Notes: generated by a model from the letters alone, not told the origin. Shown: positions 52,364-61,644, numbered from the stretch's first letter. The stretch: 64,000 nucleotides of DNA from an uncultured Collinsella sp. (GCA_958433005.1 CAUAWV010000004.1:11530-75529); one strand, 5' to 3'. A program made the numbers and translations.

Positions 52364-52837
52364 TCAAGAAGAGAACCCCTTGCCCGGGCGCATCTGTATT
52401 TCGGACATGTGTAGCGTGGTGCCGCGTATCTCGCATTCGAGCAGACAGGCGCGTGACGGTCGGCCTAGGATGCTGAGGTCGATACGATACGTCGCATGGC
52501 TGTCCGTGTACTCGACTTGCTCGGCGTTGACGGTTGCTCCGATTGTAAATAAAGAGCCCAGTTCGGCATCGACAATCTTGGAGTCCTTTATCTTGACCTT
52601 GAACTCTTGGTAGAGGGACGGGCTGTTGTAGTAAATGGTTCGGGTTCCGTCGGTGCACTCATCGGTCGCTTCCCATTTGACGACGGGCTGGTCCGAGCTG
52701 GCTATCAGCAGTTCTGCTCCAAAAGCTATGGCATGGGTGATGACAACCAGCAATGCCCAGCCGACAAAGAGATAGAGAACCACATATGCAACGGGGTGTT
52801 TTGAGCGGATGTTTTGGAGCGCGTCGGGGGCATTCAT
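52364..52837 (-). CDS. Hypothetical membrane-anchored protein, 157 aa
   Basis: One N-terminal hydrophobic helix (~16-45, VAYVVLYLFVGWALLVVITHAIAF) and a beta-rich exported domain (WEATDECTDGTRTIYYNSPSLYQEFKVKIKDSKIVDAELGSLFTIG...). Two or three cysteines may pair. GGAGGTGCC precedes the ATG. It interrupts the usual dnaX-ybaB-recR gene order on the opposite strand, suggesting insertion. Its size and single anchor are like those of the orphan proteins at 1042 and 1945, but no alignment was done. Confidence 0.55.
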   Translation of the reverse strand: MNAPDALQNIRSKHPVAYVVLYLFVGWALLVVITHAIAFGAELLIASSDQPVVKWEATDECTDGTRTIYYNSPSLYQEFKVKIKDSKIVDAELGSLFTIGATVNAEQVEYTDSHATYRIDLSILGRPSRACLLECEIRGTTLHMSEIQMRPGKGFSS

Positions 52838-53176
52838 GGGGCACCTCCAAATTGCTATCTATGACAATCAAATTATACCCTGCCGCCATGTGCTCCGCCT
52901 CGAGTAGCGGTTTGGCATTTAGCTATTTAGTGGCACACATGAAATGCCGGATTCGGCTCTACTAGATTGAGTATGCGATATTATGCAACCTTGCATAATT
53001 CGGCCTTGCATAGTCTTGGGTGGCTCGTTTCGCTAGAGGACATGTATATCGACTGAGGTAGCGTGTCCGCCCCGCTCTCTGGCTTCGCGCCGTGGTACGA
53101 TTTTTGAGTTTGAAAGTCCCGCCGTGCTCCGGCTGCCCTTGCAGCTCGGCGCGCGGCCGCACGTAAAGGAGCCATC
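52838..53176. other. 339-bp gap before ybaB with 18-bp palindrome
   Basis: No gene seen. TTATGCAACCTTGCATAA (52981-52998) is a perfect 8-bp-arm dyad, with a further CCTTGCATAG at 53004. It may be an operator for the ybaB-recR unit. The ribosome site of ybaB is AAAGGAG. Confidence 0.45.
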
Positions 53177-53497
53177 ATGGCCGGTATGAACATGCAGCAG
53201 ATGATGAAGCAGGCTCGCAAGATGCAGGAGCAGCTTGCCGCCGCGCAGGAGAACCTCAAGTCCCAGACCGTCGACGCCTCTGCCGGCGGCGGCATGGTCA
53301 AGGTGACCGTTAACGGCGAGATGGAGCTCGTCAACCTCACCATCGACCCCGATGCCCTCGATCCCGAGGACGTCGATATGCTGCAGGACATGATCATGGC
53401 TGCCGTCAACGAGGCCGTCCGCGGCGTCAACGAGCTCGCCAACAAGCAGATGGGCGCCATCACCGGCGGCCTCAACATCCCGGGCATGCCGTTCTAA
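53177..53497 (+). CDS. ybaB: YbaB/EbfC nucleoid-associated protein, 106 aa
   Basis: Small dimeric DNA-binding protein encoded next to recR in most bacteria. Seen: Met/Gln-rich helix ([24 protein letters not shown]), then beta core with [22 protein letters not shown] and [13 protein letters not shown]. The C-terminus is Gly/Pro-rich. Thirteen bases before recR, so one operon. Confidence 0.95.
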   Translation: MAGMNMQQMMKQARKMQEQLAAAQENLKSQTVDASAGGGMVKVTVNGEMELVNLTIDPDALDPEDVDMLQDMIMAAVNEAVRGVNELANKQMGAITGGLNIPGMPF

Positions 53498-53510
53498 GAC
53501 ACGCATATAT

Positions 53511-54107
53511 ATGAGTGCGAATCACAGTCTGCAAAAATTGCTCGATGAGCTGGGCCGCCTGCCGGGCATTGGTCCCAAGTCGGCCCAGCGCATCGCCTAT
53601 TACCTGCTCGAGGCCGATGCCGAGGAGGCCCGCCGCCTGGCCGAGGCCATCCTGGAGGTTAAGCAGGAGGTCCACTTTTGCAGCCGTTGCTTTAACTACG
53701 CCACGGCCGACGAGTGCTCCATCTGCCAGGATTCGATGCGCGACACTACTCGCATTTGCGTGGTGGGCGAGCCGCGCGACGTCCAGGCAATCGAGCGCAC
53801 GGGCAGCTACCATGGCCTGTACCATGTTCTGGGCGGCGTGATCAGCCCCATGGACAAGATTGGTCCCGAGCAGCTGCACATCCGCGAGCTGCTGGCGCGT
53901 TTGGGCCACGAGGATATCCATGAGGTCATCATCGCCACCAACCCCAATATTGAGGGCGAGACCACGGCGAGCTACCTGGCCCGCACTATCAAGCCGCTGG
54001 GCGTTGAGGTGTCGCGTCTGGCGAGCGGCCTGCCCGTGGGCGGCGACCTGGAGTATGCCGACGAGCTTACGCTTGGGCGCGCCATTGAGGCCCGTCGCAC
54101 GATTTAG
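53511..54107 (+). CDS. recR: Recombination mediator RecR
   Basis: 198 residues, standard length. It has the helix-hairpin-helix [21 protein letters not shown]4 zinc finger [16 protein letters not shown], Toprim domain [14 protein letters not shown]...[18 protein letters not shown] and the C-terminal [25 protein letters not shown]alker-B-like tail. Works with RecF/RecO in RecA loading at gaps. Confidence 0.97.
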   Translation: MSANHSLQKLLDELGRLPGIGPKSAQRIAYYLLEADAEEARRLAEAILEVKQEVHFCSRCFNYATADECSICQDSMRDTTRICVVGEPRDVQAIERTGSYHGLYHVLGGVISPMDKIGPEQLHIRELLARLGHEDIHEVIIATNPNIEGETTASYLARTIKPLGVEVSRLASGLPVGGDLEYADELTLGRAIEARRTI

Positions 54108-54144
54108 GTGGCGAGCCTGCTCCTGCCGTATGTTTTCCTGGCGA

Positions 54145-54174
54145 CGCACGGGGCAGTCATAATTTCCCCGTGCG
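54145..54174 (+). terminator. Probable terminator after recR
   Basis: CGCACGGGG (54145-54153) pairs with CCCCGTGCG (54166-54174); weak T content downstream. Confidence 0.5.
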
Positions 54175-54312
54175 ACTATAAGTTTGTTGTGCAACAAAGA
54201 TACTTTGTATCCGCTTATCGCATGGATGCTTCCACTCGCATCCTTAATTTGCTCATTCGTTGCGCAACCTTTTGGGTTCGCTGATACACTCAAATATGGA
54301 TTCGAATGAATG

Positions 54313-54337
54313 CGCCGCTCCCGAGCGGCGTGTTTTT
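54313..54337 (+). terminator. Terminator/attenuator in the leader of the kinase-FHA locus
   Basis: CGCCGCTC (54313-54320) pairs with GAGCGGCG (54323-54330), then TGTTTTT, only 16 bases before the ATG at 54353. Its position in a leader suggests attenuation. Confidence 0.6.
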
Positions 54338-54352
54338 GTTGGAGGAGAACGC

Positions 54353-55258
54353 ATGCGGCCCGGTGGCACTCAGACAAAGCGCGGCGCCGCGGTGCGCATG
54401 CGACGCCGACTGGGCTTGGCGCCGCGGGCGTACGCACTGCTGTCTTGCTCGCTGGTGCTGGTCATAGCTGGCGTTTCTGCCTATGGCATGACCGTGCCGT
54501 CCATGATGCAGGCACATGCCGCACGCGAACCGCGCGTGGGGCATGAGGTCAAAAGTGATCTGGGCACCACGACTGGATATGCTTGGGCAAGTGTGGTCGC
54601 GCATATTGTGTTTGGCACCGACGACGCGGACGGCGCCGAGGCCCCGGACAACGAAGTCACGCTTGCCAATGGCAAAACCATCGTGCTCACCAACACCAAG
54701 ATCATCGATCGGTTGTCCAACAATAGCGTGGCGGCAACGGTGAATAAGGTCGAGCAGCAGAAGGAACAGGACGCCCAGCAGTCCGGAAAGCCCGGTAACT
54801 CGGATACTTCTGGCTCCGGCTCGGATTCGTCGAGTTCGGGCGGCGGTTCTGGATCGGGTTCCTCTGCCGGAGGGTCTGGAAACGGCGGCTCGACGGGCGG
54901 CAACACTGACAACGATGCGAACTCCGGTGGCCTTTCCGCTGCTGAGGAAGAGAGCATTCACAGTTGGCTTGTGACCAAGTACAACATGCTCGACGGCTAT
55001 GTTTCTCGTGCCAATGACGTGGTTTCGACCTATAACTCTACGGGAGATCCCAGGCCGTGCGACAGCCTGGTCGGGGAGATGTTTGTCATTCGAGCCGAGT
55101 TCGGTCGTCAGACATTCTCGCCCCGGTCAAAGTGGTATCAGCAGTATGCCAATCTGTGGGGCTGTTACACCAACCTATGTCAATGGGTCGGCCATTACGG
55201 CGATGATGACGTCGCGCTCGGTAACTTCAACAATAACGTGGCGGCGCTTGCCCTATGA
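54353..55258 (+). CDS. Membrane-anchored protein of the second kinase locus, 301 aa
   Basis: ATG 54353 has GGAGGAG seven to eight bases upstream. Basic N-terminal region (KRGAAVRMRRRLGLAPR) and a helix (~28-50, ALLSCSLVLVIAGVSAYGM) anchor it; then a short domain (VTLANGKTIVLTNTKIIDRLSN), a Ser/Gly/Asp low-complexity spacer (~145-200) and a C-terminal helical domain with three Cys (PCDSLVG, LWGCYTNLCQWVG). Family unknown. The stop overlaps the kinase start (ATGATGA), so they are coupled; it may be an extracellular sensor or target of the kinase. Confidence 0.65.
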   Translation: MRPGGTQTKRGAAVRMRRRLGLAPRAYALLSCSLVLVIAGVSAYGMTVPSMMQAHAAREPRVGHEVKSDLGTTTGYAWASVVAHIVFGTDDADGAEAPDNEVTLANGKTIVLTNTKIIDRLSNNSVAATVNKVEQQKEQDAQQSGKPGNSDTSGSGSDSSSSGGGSGSGSSAGGSGNGGSTGGNTDNDANSGGLSAAEEESIHSWLVTKYNMLDGYVSRANDVVSTYNSTGDPRPCDSLVGEMFVIRAEFGRQTFSPRSKWYQQYANLWGCYTNLCQWVGHYGDDDVALGNFNNNVAALAL

Positions 55259-57084
55259 TGACCGATCTTGCATCCACCACACCACAATCGCTCGGTCGCG
55301 ATCCCATGGTCGGCCTGCGCCTGGCGCGTGTCGACGGGTTTGAGCCGGCCATTGCGCTCGGTCAGGACGAACTGCCTGCCTATCTGCGTCGTTTTACGAT
55401 ACTGTTTGCCGACGATGCCACCATGCGCCGTGGCGGTATCGGCCGCGTGACGCGTGCCGTCAACGCCCAAGGCGAGGCCGTAGCACTCAAACAGCTCATC
55501 TTGCCGACGCGCGATGAGTTTGACGACGATGCCGCCCATGAGGCGCTGGTCGCCAAGTTCAAAGCGGCATTTCGCGAGGAATATGAATGCCATCGCGCCC
55601 TTTCGGGCCTTAAGGGCTTTCCCCGTCTCTATGGCTGGGGCGAGGTCGACGGTGTGCCTGCAATTGTCATGGAATGGGTCGAGGGCGAGACGCTTGCCCG
55701 CTTGCGTTCGCGACTTGCCGTGGATGATGCCGGACGCCTGTCGCCGCTTGTGGCGGCGCGTCTGGGTCGCGACCTGTTCGATCTGCTCTGCCGTATGAGC
55801 CTGGTGGGCGAGGGCTTTGTCCATCGCGATATCTCGCCCGCTAATATTATGGTGCGTACGGCGCGTCTACCGCTTGACCGGCAGCTTGCCGAGGGCACCT
55901 TTGACCTGTGCCTGATCGACTTTGGCTCGTCGCTGGCGCTTGAGCCTGCGTCGGCCGTGGCCGGTACCGGCGGCAAGGCGTCGTTTACGGAGCGCTATGC
56001 CACGCTGCGTCGCGCGACGGTTGCCTACGCCCCGCCCGAGATGCTCACCGACGATATTCCCGACCTGCGCGCTTTGCGTATGTCGCCGGCGATCGACGTC
56101 TATGCCGCGGCAAGCACGGTTTACGAGCTCATTGCCGGCGTCGCGCCATACGAAGCCGCGCCGAGCACTTCGGGCACCTCGGGTTCGCGCAAAAAGACGC
56201 GCGACATCGCGAGCCCCTACCGTCTCAAGATGGACACGCGGCCCGACTATCCCATTGGTGCCCATGCGCCCGGTTGTGATTTGACTCAGCTGCTTCGTCG
56301 TGAGCCCGATGTGGCGCTCGCCGCGGCCGAGCAGGCCCAGCAGCTAGGGCTTGAGCCGGATTCCGAAGAGCTACGCGATGCGCTGGCGTTTGTCGATGCC
56401 CAGCTGTTCGACGTGGTGATGGCCTGTCTGTCCAGCCATCAAAAAGATCGTCCCGAGCCGGCGCTCTCGGCGTTTTGTGACCACTATGCGCAAAATGTCG
56501 GTCGTTCGCTCCGCGGCGAGCCGCTCACGCCGTGCCCCATGGATGCGTCTGGCCGTGCGGTTCGTCGCGCGCTGATGGTCGGCGCGACGGTCGTCTGTGG
56601 CGTGGTTTGGGCTGTGGTCGTGGTTTCGGCCGCGCTGCTGGCGTCGGGCGCTCGCGTGACGGCGACTTTGGGATCGCTCGTGTGGTCTGGGACGCTACCG
56701 GGTATTATTGCCGCACTGGCGTTGGCGCTGCCAGGCATAGCCGGCGTTACCGCGGGGGCACTTGCGCGCAATCGGCGCTCGGGGTTCCTGCAGGGTGTGC
56801 TTGCGCTTTCTGCCTGCGAGGTTCCAGTACTGGTTGTGGCTGCATGTAGCGTATTTTCCCAACGCGCCGTGATGGGCGGCCTTGTTGCCGCTCTGGTTGC
56901 AACCTATACGCTTACGTGGTTTTTGCTTGCGATGGGCTTTGCCTTTGAACTTCCCGTTTCGGCACCGCGACGCACAAAAGCCCAGATGGCGACTCCGCTT
57001 GCCGGTGGAGCCGCAGCTGCCCGTACTTTTGGCGGACCTGTCGAAGTATCGTCCGATTCTATTTCTACGACCAAGGAGGCCTAG
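55255..57084 (+). CDS. Divergent membrane Ser/Thr kinase, 609 aa
   Basis: A kinase-like domain ~50-400 with GGIGRVTRAV loop, AVALKQL lysine, FVHRDISPANIMV catalytic loop, and DFGSS in place of DFG-A/L-like continuation. It has an unusually long insert between PPEMLTDDIPD and the C-lobe end. Two further pairs of hydrophobic helices (~440-565) form the membrane part. Downstream tail Ala/Ser-rich. Overlaps the previous gene by four bases and lies three bases from the FHA gene, so it forms a self-contained kinase-FHA unit distinct from the pknB operon. Confidence 0.88.
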   Translation: MMTDLASTTPQSLGRDPMVGLRLARVDGFEPAIALGQDELPAYLRRFTILFADDATMRRGGIGRVTRAVNAQGEAVALKQLILPTRDEFDDDAAHEALVAKFKAAFREEYECHRALSGLKGFPRLYGWGEVDGVPAIVMEWVEGETLARLRSRLAVDDAGRLSPLVAARLGRDLFDLLCRMSLVGEGFVHRDISPANIMVRTARLPLDRQLAEGTFDLCLIDFGSSLALEPASAVAGTGGKASFTERYATLRRATVAYAPPEMLTDDIPDLRALRMSPAIDVYAAASTVYELIAGVAPYEAAPSTSGTSGSRKKTRDIASPYRLKMDTRPDYPIGAHAPGCDLTQLLRREPDVALAAAEQAQQLGLEPDSEELRDALAFVDAQLFDVVMACLSSHQKDRPEPALSAFCDHYAQNVGRSLRGEPLTPCPMDASGRAVRRALMVGATVVCGVVWAVVVVSAALLASGARVTATLGSLVWSGTLPGIIAALALALPGIAGVTAGALARNRRSGFLQGVLALSACEVPVLVVAACSVFSQRAVMGGLVAALVATYTLTWFLLAMGFAFELPVSAPRRTKAQMATPLAGGAAAARTFGGPVEVSSDSISTTKEA

Positions 57085-57087
57085 GTC

Positions 57088-58026
57088 ATGGCATCTCAAG
57101 TTAAGCTCACCCCATGCGGGGCCATGTTTGACATCTTTAAGCGCGCGGCGCATCTGAGCCATATCGAGCTGTGCGGCCTGGTGCTTTCGTCCCGTCCGCT
57201 CGCCGACGGCCGCAGCCCGCAGAGCCGAGCCGCCGATCGCTCTTGGGTTTCCCGCTTTATCGTTCGCGCGCCGGTCGGCACGCTTCAGCAGCGCTACTTT
57301 GCCGAATACGGTACCTCGGCTGCGCGTATTATGTCGCAACTGGCCCTGCGCCAGCGAAATCCCATGGACTCCACGGCTGTGATCAATATGGTGTGCGGTC
57401 CTGCAGGTGAACCGATGGTATGCGCGCTCGAAGAGTGCCATCAGGACACGAATCTCTATCGCAACGCGCTCGATCGCCTGTCCCAGGCGGCGGAACTCAT
57501 GCCCGCCGAGCGCGCCGAGGCCGTGCTGGTGCTGTTTGTCGCCGTCGGTTGTTCGGCGGATGTGCGGTCCTCGGTGAACTATGCCATCGACTACGCGCAC
57601 GCGACCTGTGGCGGAGGCACCTCCACGCCGCGTTCGCTTGGCATGTCGATGACCGCGGGCGAACGCGAACCCGCTCCGGCGCACCCCTTGGGCTTGCTGC
57701 GCGTACAAAACAGTTTTGTCGTGAGCGCCCCGCGCTGGATTCAGCCGAGTGAGCAGGGTGTTGAGATTGGTGCGCTGGCCACTGGTGAGGGCGATATTAC
57801 CGACGTCGGCGACGATGTCTCGGCCCGCCATGCCCATATCTGGTGCGATGCTCAAAATATCTGGCACGTCGAGGACTTGTCGTCCACCAACGGAACCGTG
57901 GTGGTAAACGGGGCCACGCGCGTCTGCATTCAGGTCGAGCCCGGCCGTTCCGCCCAACTCAATCCCGGCGACGAGCTCAAGCTCGGCGAATCCACTACCT
58001 ACGCCATCCTCTTCGGTGCCCTCTAG
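57088..58026 (+). CDS. FHA-domain protein of the second kinase locus, 312 aa
   Basis: C-terminal forkhead-associated domain (~215-312: VEIGALATGEGDITDVGDDVSARHAHIWCDAQNIWHVEDLSSTNGTVVVNG), with R-H and SSTNG phosphothreonine-pocket residues. The N-terminal ~190 residues are a helical domain of unknown family with several Cys (LCGLVL, MVCGP, CALEECHQ, GCSAD). No membrane segment, so likely the cytoplasmic reader for the adjacent kinase. GGAGG in the kinase's last codons provides the ribosome site. Confidence 0.88.
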   Translation: MASQVKLTPCGAMFDIFKRAAHLSHIELCGLVLSSRPLADGRSPQSRAADRSWVSRFIVRAPVGTLQQRYFAEYGTSAARIMSQLALRQRNPMDSTAVINMVCGPAGEPMVCALEECHQDTNLYRNALDRLSQAAELMPAERAEAVLVLFVAVGCSADVRSSVNYAIDYAHATCGGGTSTPRSLGMSMTAGEREPAPAHPLGLLRVQNSFVVSAPRWIQPSEQGVEIGALATGEGDITDVGDDVSARHAHIWCDAQNIWHVEDLSSTNGTVVVNGATRVCIQVEPGRSAQLNPGDELKLGESTTYAILFGAL

Positions 58027-58058
58027 CCGGCAGATAGGGACGTTTCTTTTCTGCCGGC
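58026..58058 (+). terminator. Hairpin after the FHA gene
   Basis: GCCGGCAGA (58026-58034) pairs with TCTGCCGGC (58050-58058); the loop carries TAGGGACGTTTCTTTT, similar to the ACGTTCTT repeats. The following ~270 bases to the methyltransferase remnant hold nothing else recognisable. Confidence 0.5.
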
Positions 58059-58326
58059 ACTTGGGGACACTCCTCGGCGCGCCAGAGCCAGTCGCCCGGG
58101 GATGGAGGGGCCATTTTGGCCCTTGGCGGTCAGTCGGGGCGAAACTAGAAGATCTTTCCGATTCGCGGCTGTTCATGCTTGTAGAGCATCTAAAACAATA
58201 GGATGTTATTCTGGAATATGCCGGGTGCGTGAACTTGCCTGTCTTAGCCTTAATAAGGTATAGGGGAGTTTGGCTCAGGGGTTCCGTGTTGTTCTTCAGC
58301 GCAGTATTGTGGGACAGATTTGCTGA

Positions 58327-58976
58327 GATTGGCGCCTTACACCGCAGAGCGCACGGAAGGCTCTCGATTTGTGTTCTGGCCCCAGAATACAGGGCCTGAT
58401 ACTTACCAACTGTGGCATGGATGTAACATCTGTAGAAATCAACCCTTTTGTTGTCGACCTTTGTAAGAAAAACACTGCCATCAACTCTTTGGATGACGAA
58501 ACTAGGGTGCTTGAGGGGAGCCTTTACTCCCCTCTGAGAGATGACTCATGTTTTTCGCTTGTCGTTGTGAATCCTCCGTTACTGCCGATTCCGGATGAGA
58601 TTCCTTATCCCTTCGTTTGAGATGGAGGACAATCGGGTCTGGATAAAACACTTCGTATTCTTAAGGGTGGCGATACGCATTTAGAGAAAAACGGTAAATA
58701 CTGCTAATAGGGGTGACGACGATGGTGCGGGGGCGACCCGCGATGCTCTCATCAATACGTCGGATACTTGGGAAATCAGGTCTAGATGCATGTATGATGA
58801 TGCTGTGTGGCTATTCAATTAATCCGCGTTCCGAATGGGTGCAGGGTATAGCTGCGACATCGTATGCTTTTGACCCGGCGCGATACTCAGATATTTCTGA
58901 GGCGGTTGACGAAGTTTATACGCACTATGCCGCGCAAGGCGTTTCGGAAGTTTGCACATCTACGTTACGGGCTTAG
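58327..58976 (+). pseudogene. Decayed class I SAM methyltransferase
   Basis: Fragment 1 (58327-58620) reads ARKALDLCSGPRIQGLIL, VTSVEINPFVV and VVNPPLLPIPDEIPYPFV, i.e. SAM-binding motif I and the NPP(L/F) motif of HemK/MTS-type methyltransferases. TGA at 58618-58620 stands where GGA (Gly) is expected; the same frame continues DGGQSGLDKTLRIL and then stops again. Fragment 2 (58713-58976) contains the C-terminal part (SEWVQGIAATSYAFDPARYSD...YAAQGVSEVCTSTLR). No start and no intact N-terminal half. Non-functional as it stands; may have been a RiPP-tailoring or rRNA/protein methylase. Confidence 0.7.
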
Positions 58977-59100
58977 GTTTCTTCAAGCGAGCAGGCCGGT
59001 TGCGTTATTTCGAGCGATTTTTCTAGTCTAGACGACAAAAGGCAAAGGATTTGATGGGTATAAAACGCGGACGTTTGTGGGCGGATGCTCAAATCTATTG

Positions 59101-59146
59101 TGGCAATCGGGCGGTTGAAAAAGATATTTCAACCGCCCGATTGCCA
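59101..59146. repeat. Perfect 20-bp inverted repeat
   Basis: TGGCAATCGGGCGGTTGAAA (59101-59120) is fully complementary to 59127-59146 across AAGATA. It lies 145 bp before the ABC exporter gene in an otherwise empty 315-bp gap and may terminate upstream transcription or be a repeat element. Confidence 0.75.
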
Positions 59147-59291
59147 GGTTCGTCGGAGGAGATGTCCGATTCCGACTCTCTTGTAGGAAGAGCTTGAGAT
59201 CGTATTGGCCCAAGGCAATCTTAAAGCAGTCTCATTGGCAAATCTTCGCTCCTGTTGTGTTGAGGTGTAAGGTATCAGTGATTGATGTTTT

Positions 59292-60947
59292 GTGGCGGGT
59301 AGATTGGGGCCTTCCTTGATTCGATGCGTTCTCTCGAGGTTCATCAGAGCAAAAGGGGCTTTCGTCTTCATTGCTATCACGGTGATTGGAACCGCTCTCT
59401 CCTATGCCATGCCATACGTGAACGGGAAATTCTTAGATTTTCTTCTCGGTAACCGCAGCGAAAGAGACGCCGTACTCTTCGCGCTCCTGGTTGCGTCAAT
59501 AGGAGTTTTCTCCACCCTCTTTACTTATTTTGCAGGAACACTTTCCATTCGCATAACCACGAGACTTTCCTTTGATCTTCTCAGGGAGGCCGTCTTGCGT
59601 TTTGAAAGAGACGATTACTTGGTGAGTCGGACCATCGATCCAGCCTATACAACGCAACGGATTATTTCCGACTCCAGCGTGGTCTCATCCTTCGTTTTGG
59701 CGAATTTTATCAGTGCGCCGCTGTCCATTGTAGCCATTCCCATCGTATTGCTTATCATATGGTCAATTGATTCAACTCTCGCGGTGTTTTCCATCATTCT
59801 CCTCATCGTGTATTTCTGTGTAATTACTGGGTTGAGGAAACTTTTGTATAGGGTCACGTATGAGAAGAAAGAGGCGGACAGCGCCTTTTACGCCGCAATT
59901 GCATCGCAGCTTAATCAGATTCTCAACATTCAACTGACATCTTCGTACGGCAAGAGCGAACAAGCGCTCGACGCTGGGTTTAAGAGCTATTTTCCCAAAG
60001 TTTTGCGCTCCGGAAAGCTATCATATTCTCTGACATCGCTCGATGGTCTTTTCGCAGCGTTGTTTCAAGCGGTGATACTTGTTGTTTCCGGAGTACGAAT
60101 CATTAACGGAACTATGTCAATAGGCGAGTACACTATCATCGGTACATACTTCGCGGTTCTCTTTAAGACTTTGAAAAGTATGATGTCATTGTTCAAATCC
60201 TATCAAGATGCCAAAGCATCATGGGATAGGACGGCTATCGCGACGAGAGAAAAGGAGAGATCGGGGTGGAATCGGACCGATTTAGCTAAACTCGATGAAA
60301 TAAATGACATTTCGGTATCTGATTTGGAATTCTCGGTTGCCCTTCCAGACGGATCTGTCCGAGAGGTCCTCGGCGGGTTTTCTTTCAAGTTTTCCGGTCC
60401 TGGTACATATTGCATAGTTGGGGAAAACGGAAGAGGCAAGACGTCACTTCTTTACTTGATGCTCGGGCTATACTCATCGAAAGGCAAAGTAAAATACAAC
60501 GGCGTGCCAATCGAAGAATGCGACTTGGATTACATACGTGCGAGAGAGATATCGTGCTGCCCACAGTCGTGCTTCGCGCCGGACGAAACGGTGAAAGAGC
60601 TGTTAGAGTATTTCGACACGCCCTTTTCTTCCTATCACCGGGGTGTAGATGGCCTACTTTCGCTGGAAAACAGCGTGAAGGAGTTGCTCGGGAAACGTTG
60701 CTCCGCGCTTTCGGGCGGTGAGCTGCGCCGAGTGTACTTATGGTCGGCGATTTCACGCAAGTCGTCAGTTTTGGTACTCGACGAGCCCACGACTGGGTTA
60801 GACGCTGTAAGCCGCGCCGAGCTTGCGGCCTATGTTAAGCGCAACAAGCAAAGCCAGCTGATCATCATTGTCTCTCACGATGACGAGATGGTCGGCGCGG
60901 TAGAAGGGGTAGTGGATTTAGGCAGCATGTACCGGGGTAAATGCTGA
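59292..60947 (+). CDS. ABC exporter (fused membrane and ATPase domains), 551 aa
   Basis: Single-chain half-transporter: six-helix membrane domain (~20-300) and nucleotide-binding domain with Walker A VGENGRGKTS, signature LSGGELRRV, Walker B VLVLDEPTTGLD and H-loop VSHDDE. No N-terminal C39 peptidase. It belongs to the lipid/peptide exporter type often found beside RiPP genes. The start is unsure: GTG 59292 is the first in frame and no good ribosome site is seen. It is convergent with the RiPP genes at 61645-63773 and may export their product. Confidence 0.85.
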   Translation: MAGRLGPSLIRCVLSRFIRAKGAFVFIAITVIGTALSYAMPYVNGKFLDFLLGNRSERDAVLFALLVASIGVFSTLFTYFAGTLSIRITTRLSFDLLREAVLRFERDDYLVSRTIDPAYTTQRIISDSSVVSSFVLANFISAPLSIVAIPIVLLIIWSIDSTLAVFSIILLIVYFCVITGLRKLLYRVTYEKKEADSAFYAAIASQLNQILNIQLTSSYGKSEQALDAGFKSYFPKVLRSGKLSYSLTSLDGLFAALFQAVILVVSGVRIINGTMSIGEYTIIGTYFAVLFKTLKSMMSLFKSYQDAKASWDRTAIATREKERSGWNRTDLAKLDEINDISVSDLEFSVALPDGSVREVLGGFSFKFSGPGTYCIVGENGRGKTSLLYLMLGLYSSKGKVKYNGVPIEECDLDYIRAREISCCPQSCFAPDETVKELLEYFDTPFSSYHRGVDGLLSLENSVKELLGKRCSALSGGELRRVYLWSAISRKSSVLVLDEPTTGLDAVSRAELAAYVKRNKQSQLIIIVSHDDEMVGAVEGVVDLGSMYRGKC

Positions 60948-61315
60948 CAAGTGTAGTGCTACCCAACTGACAGAGATAACAAAAAAGCGATGCAGATGCA
61001 CGTAGCATTCAGTCGGTTCGGACTCGGTGCCTTCACGCCATCGCAACGCTTTCAGATATAGTTCTCATTCTCTTACTAAAGGAAACTTTAGTCTACGTTG
61101 TCTTGTCGAGACAGAGGTGAAGCGAAGTGTTGTCGCGACGTATCTTATTCCAGGTGGCTCAGTATCATCGTGAGAATCACACCAAAGTGTACTTACAATT
61201 CTCGTGTCCCACGGACAACATGAGCTGAGCATTGAGGTTCCACCCTTTGCTGCAACTACACGGGGTTGGACGGCAATGAATATGCCGGGCCGCATGCCAC
61301 GCGCAGCGGGGGTCC
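60948..61315. other. Intergenic stretch without recognisable gene
   Basis: Contains GCGATGCAGATGC/CCATCGC-like partial pairing at 60987-61043, and AT-rich DNA. ORFs here are short and mutually overlapping, without ribosome sites. Probably remnant DNA between the exporter and an IS fragment. Confidence 0.4.
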
Positions 61316-61441
61316 ATGCCCCAGTATGTTGCCTACAGCAGCCTCGATGTCCACGCACACATCATCTCTGCCTTCGTGTTCAATCCGTTTGCCGGAGAGT
61401 GCGAGGGTTACAAGGCCGTAGAATACGAGCCGAACAAATGA
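61316..61441 (+). pseudogene. IS110-family transposase N-terminal remnant
   Basis: The 41-residue frame includes VAYSSLDVHAHIISAFVFNP and AGECEGYKAVEYEP, resembling the DEDD-type start of IS110 transposases (Y-x-x-x-D-V-H-A-x-x-I-x-x-A...GE). It stops after 41 codons and the rest of the transposase is not found. Suggests the neighbourhood was rearranged by an insertion sequence. Confidence 0.4.
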
Positions 61442-61539
61442 AATGCGGTATCGACGCATAGGATTAAACTGACGATTGCTTTGCACCGAAAATACGCCCG
61501 GAAAGCCGCTATGGGTGGCGGCCCGGGTTAAATTGAGAG

Positions 61540-61580
61540 GCCCGTCCGATCACTTTCATGTGACGAACGGTCGGGCTTCT
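61540..61580. terminator. Terminator of the RiPP unit (minus strand)
   Basis: GCCCGTCCGATCAC (61540-61553) pairs imperfectly with GTGACGAACGGTCGGGC (61560-61576). It lies ~65 bp past the last small gene of the minus-strand unit. Confidence 0.5.
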
Positions 61581-61644
61581 TATTCCACTTGCCAATGCTC
61601 GGCTCATATTGGAAGAAAGCTACGCTAATGTTTGCGTGATACTC

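Noticed and set aside
56695..58176. 493-codon ORF antisense to the kinase and FHA genes
   Set aside because: Covers two genes with clear kinase and FHA motifs on the other strand.
61065..61358. 97-codon minus-strand ORF between exporter and RiPP genes
   Set aside because: Cys/Arg-rich but no ribosome site, and it overlaps the IS110-like fragment on the other strand; not a credible third precursor.
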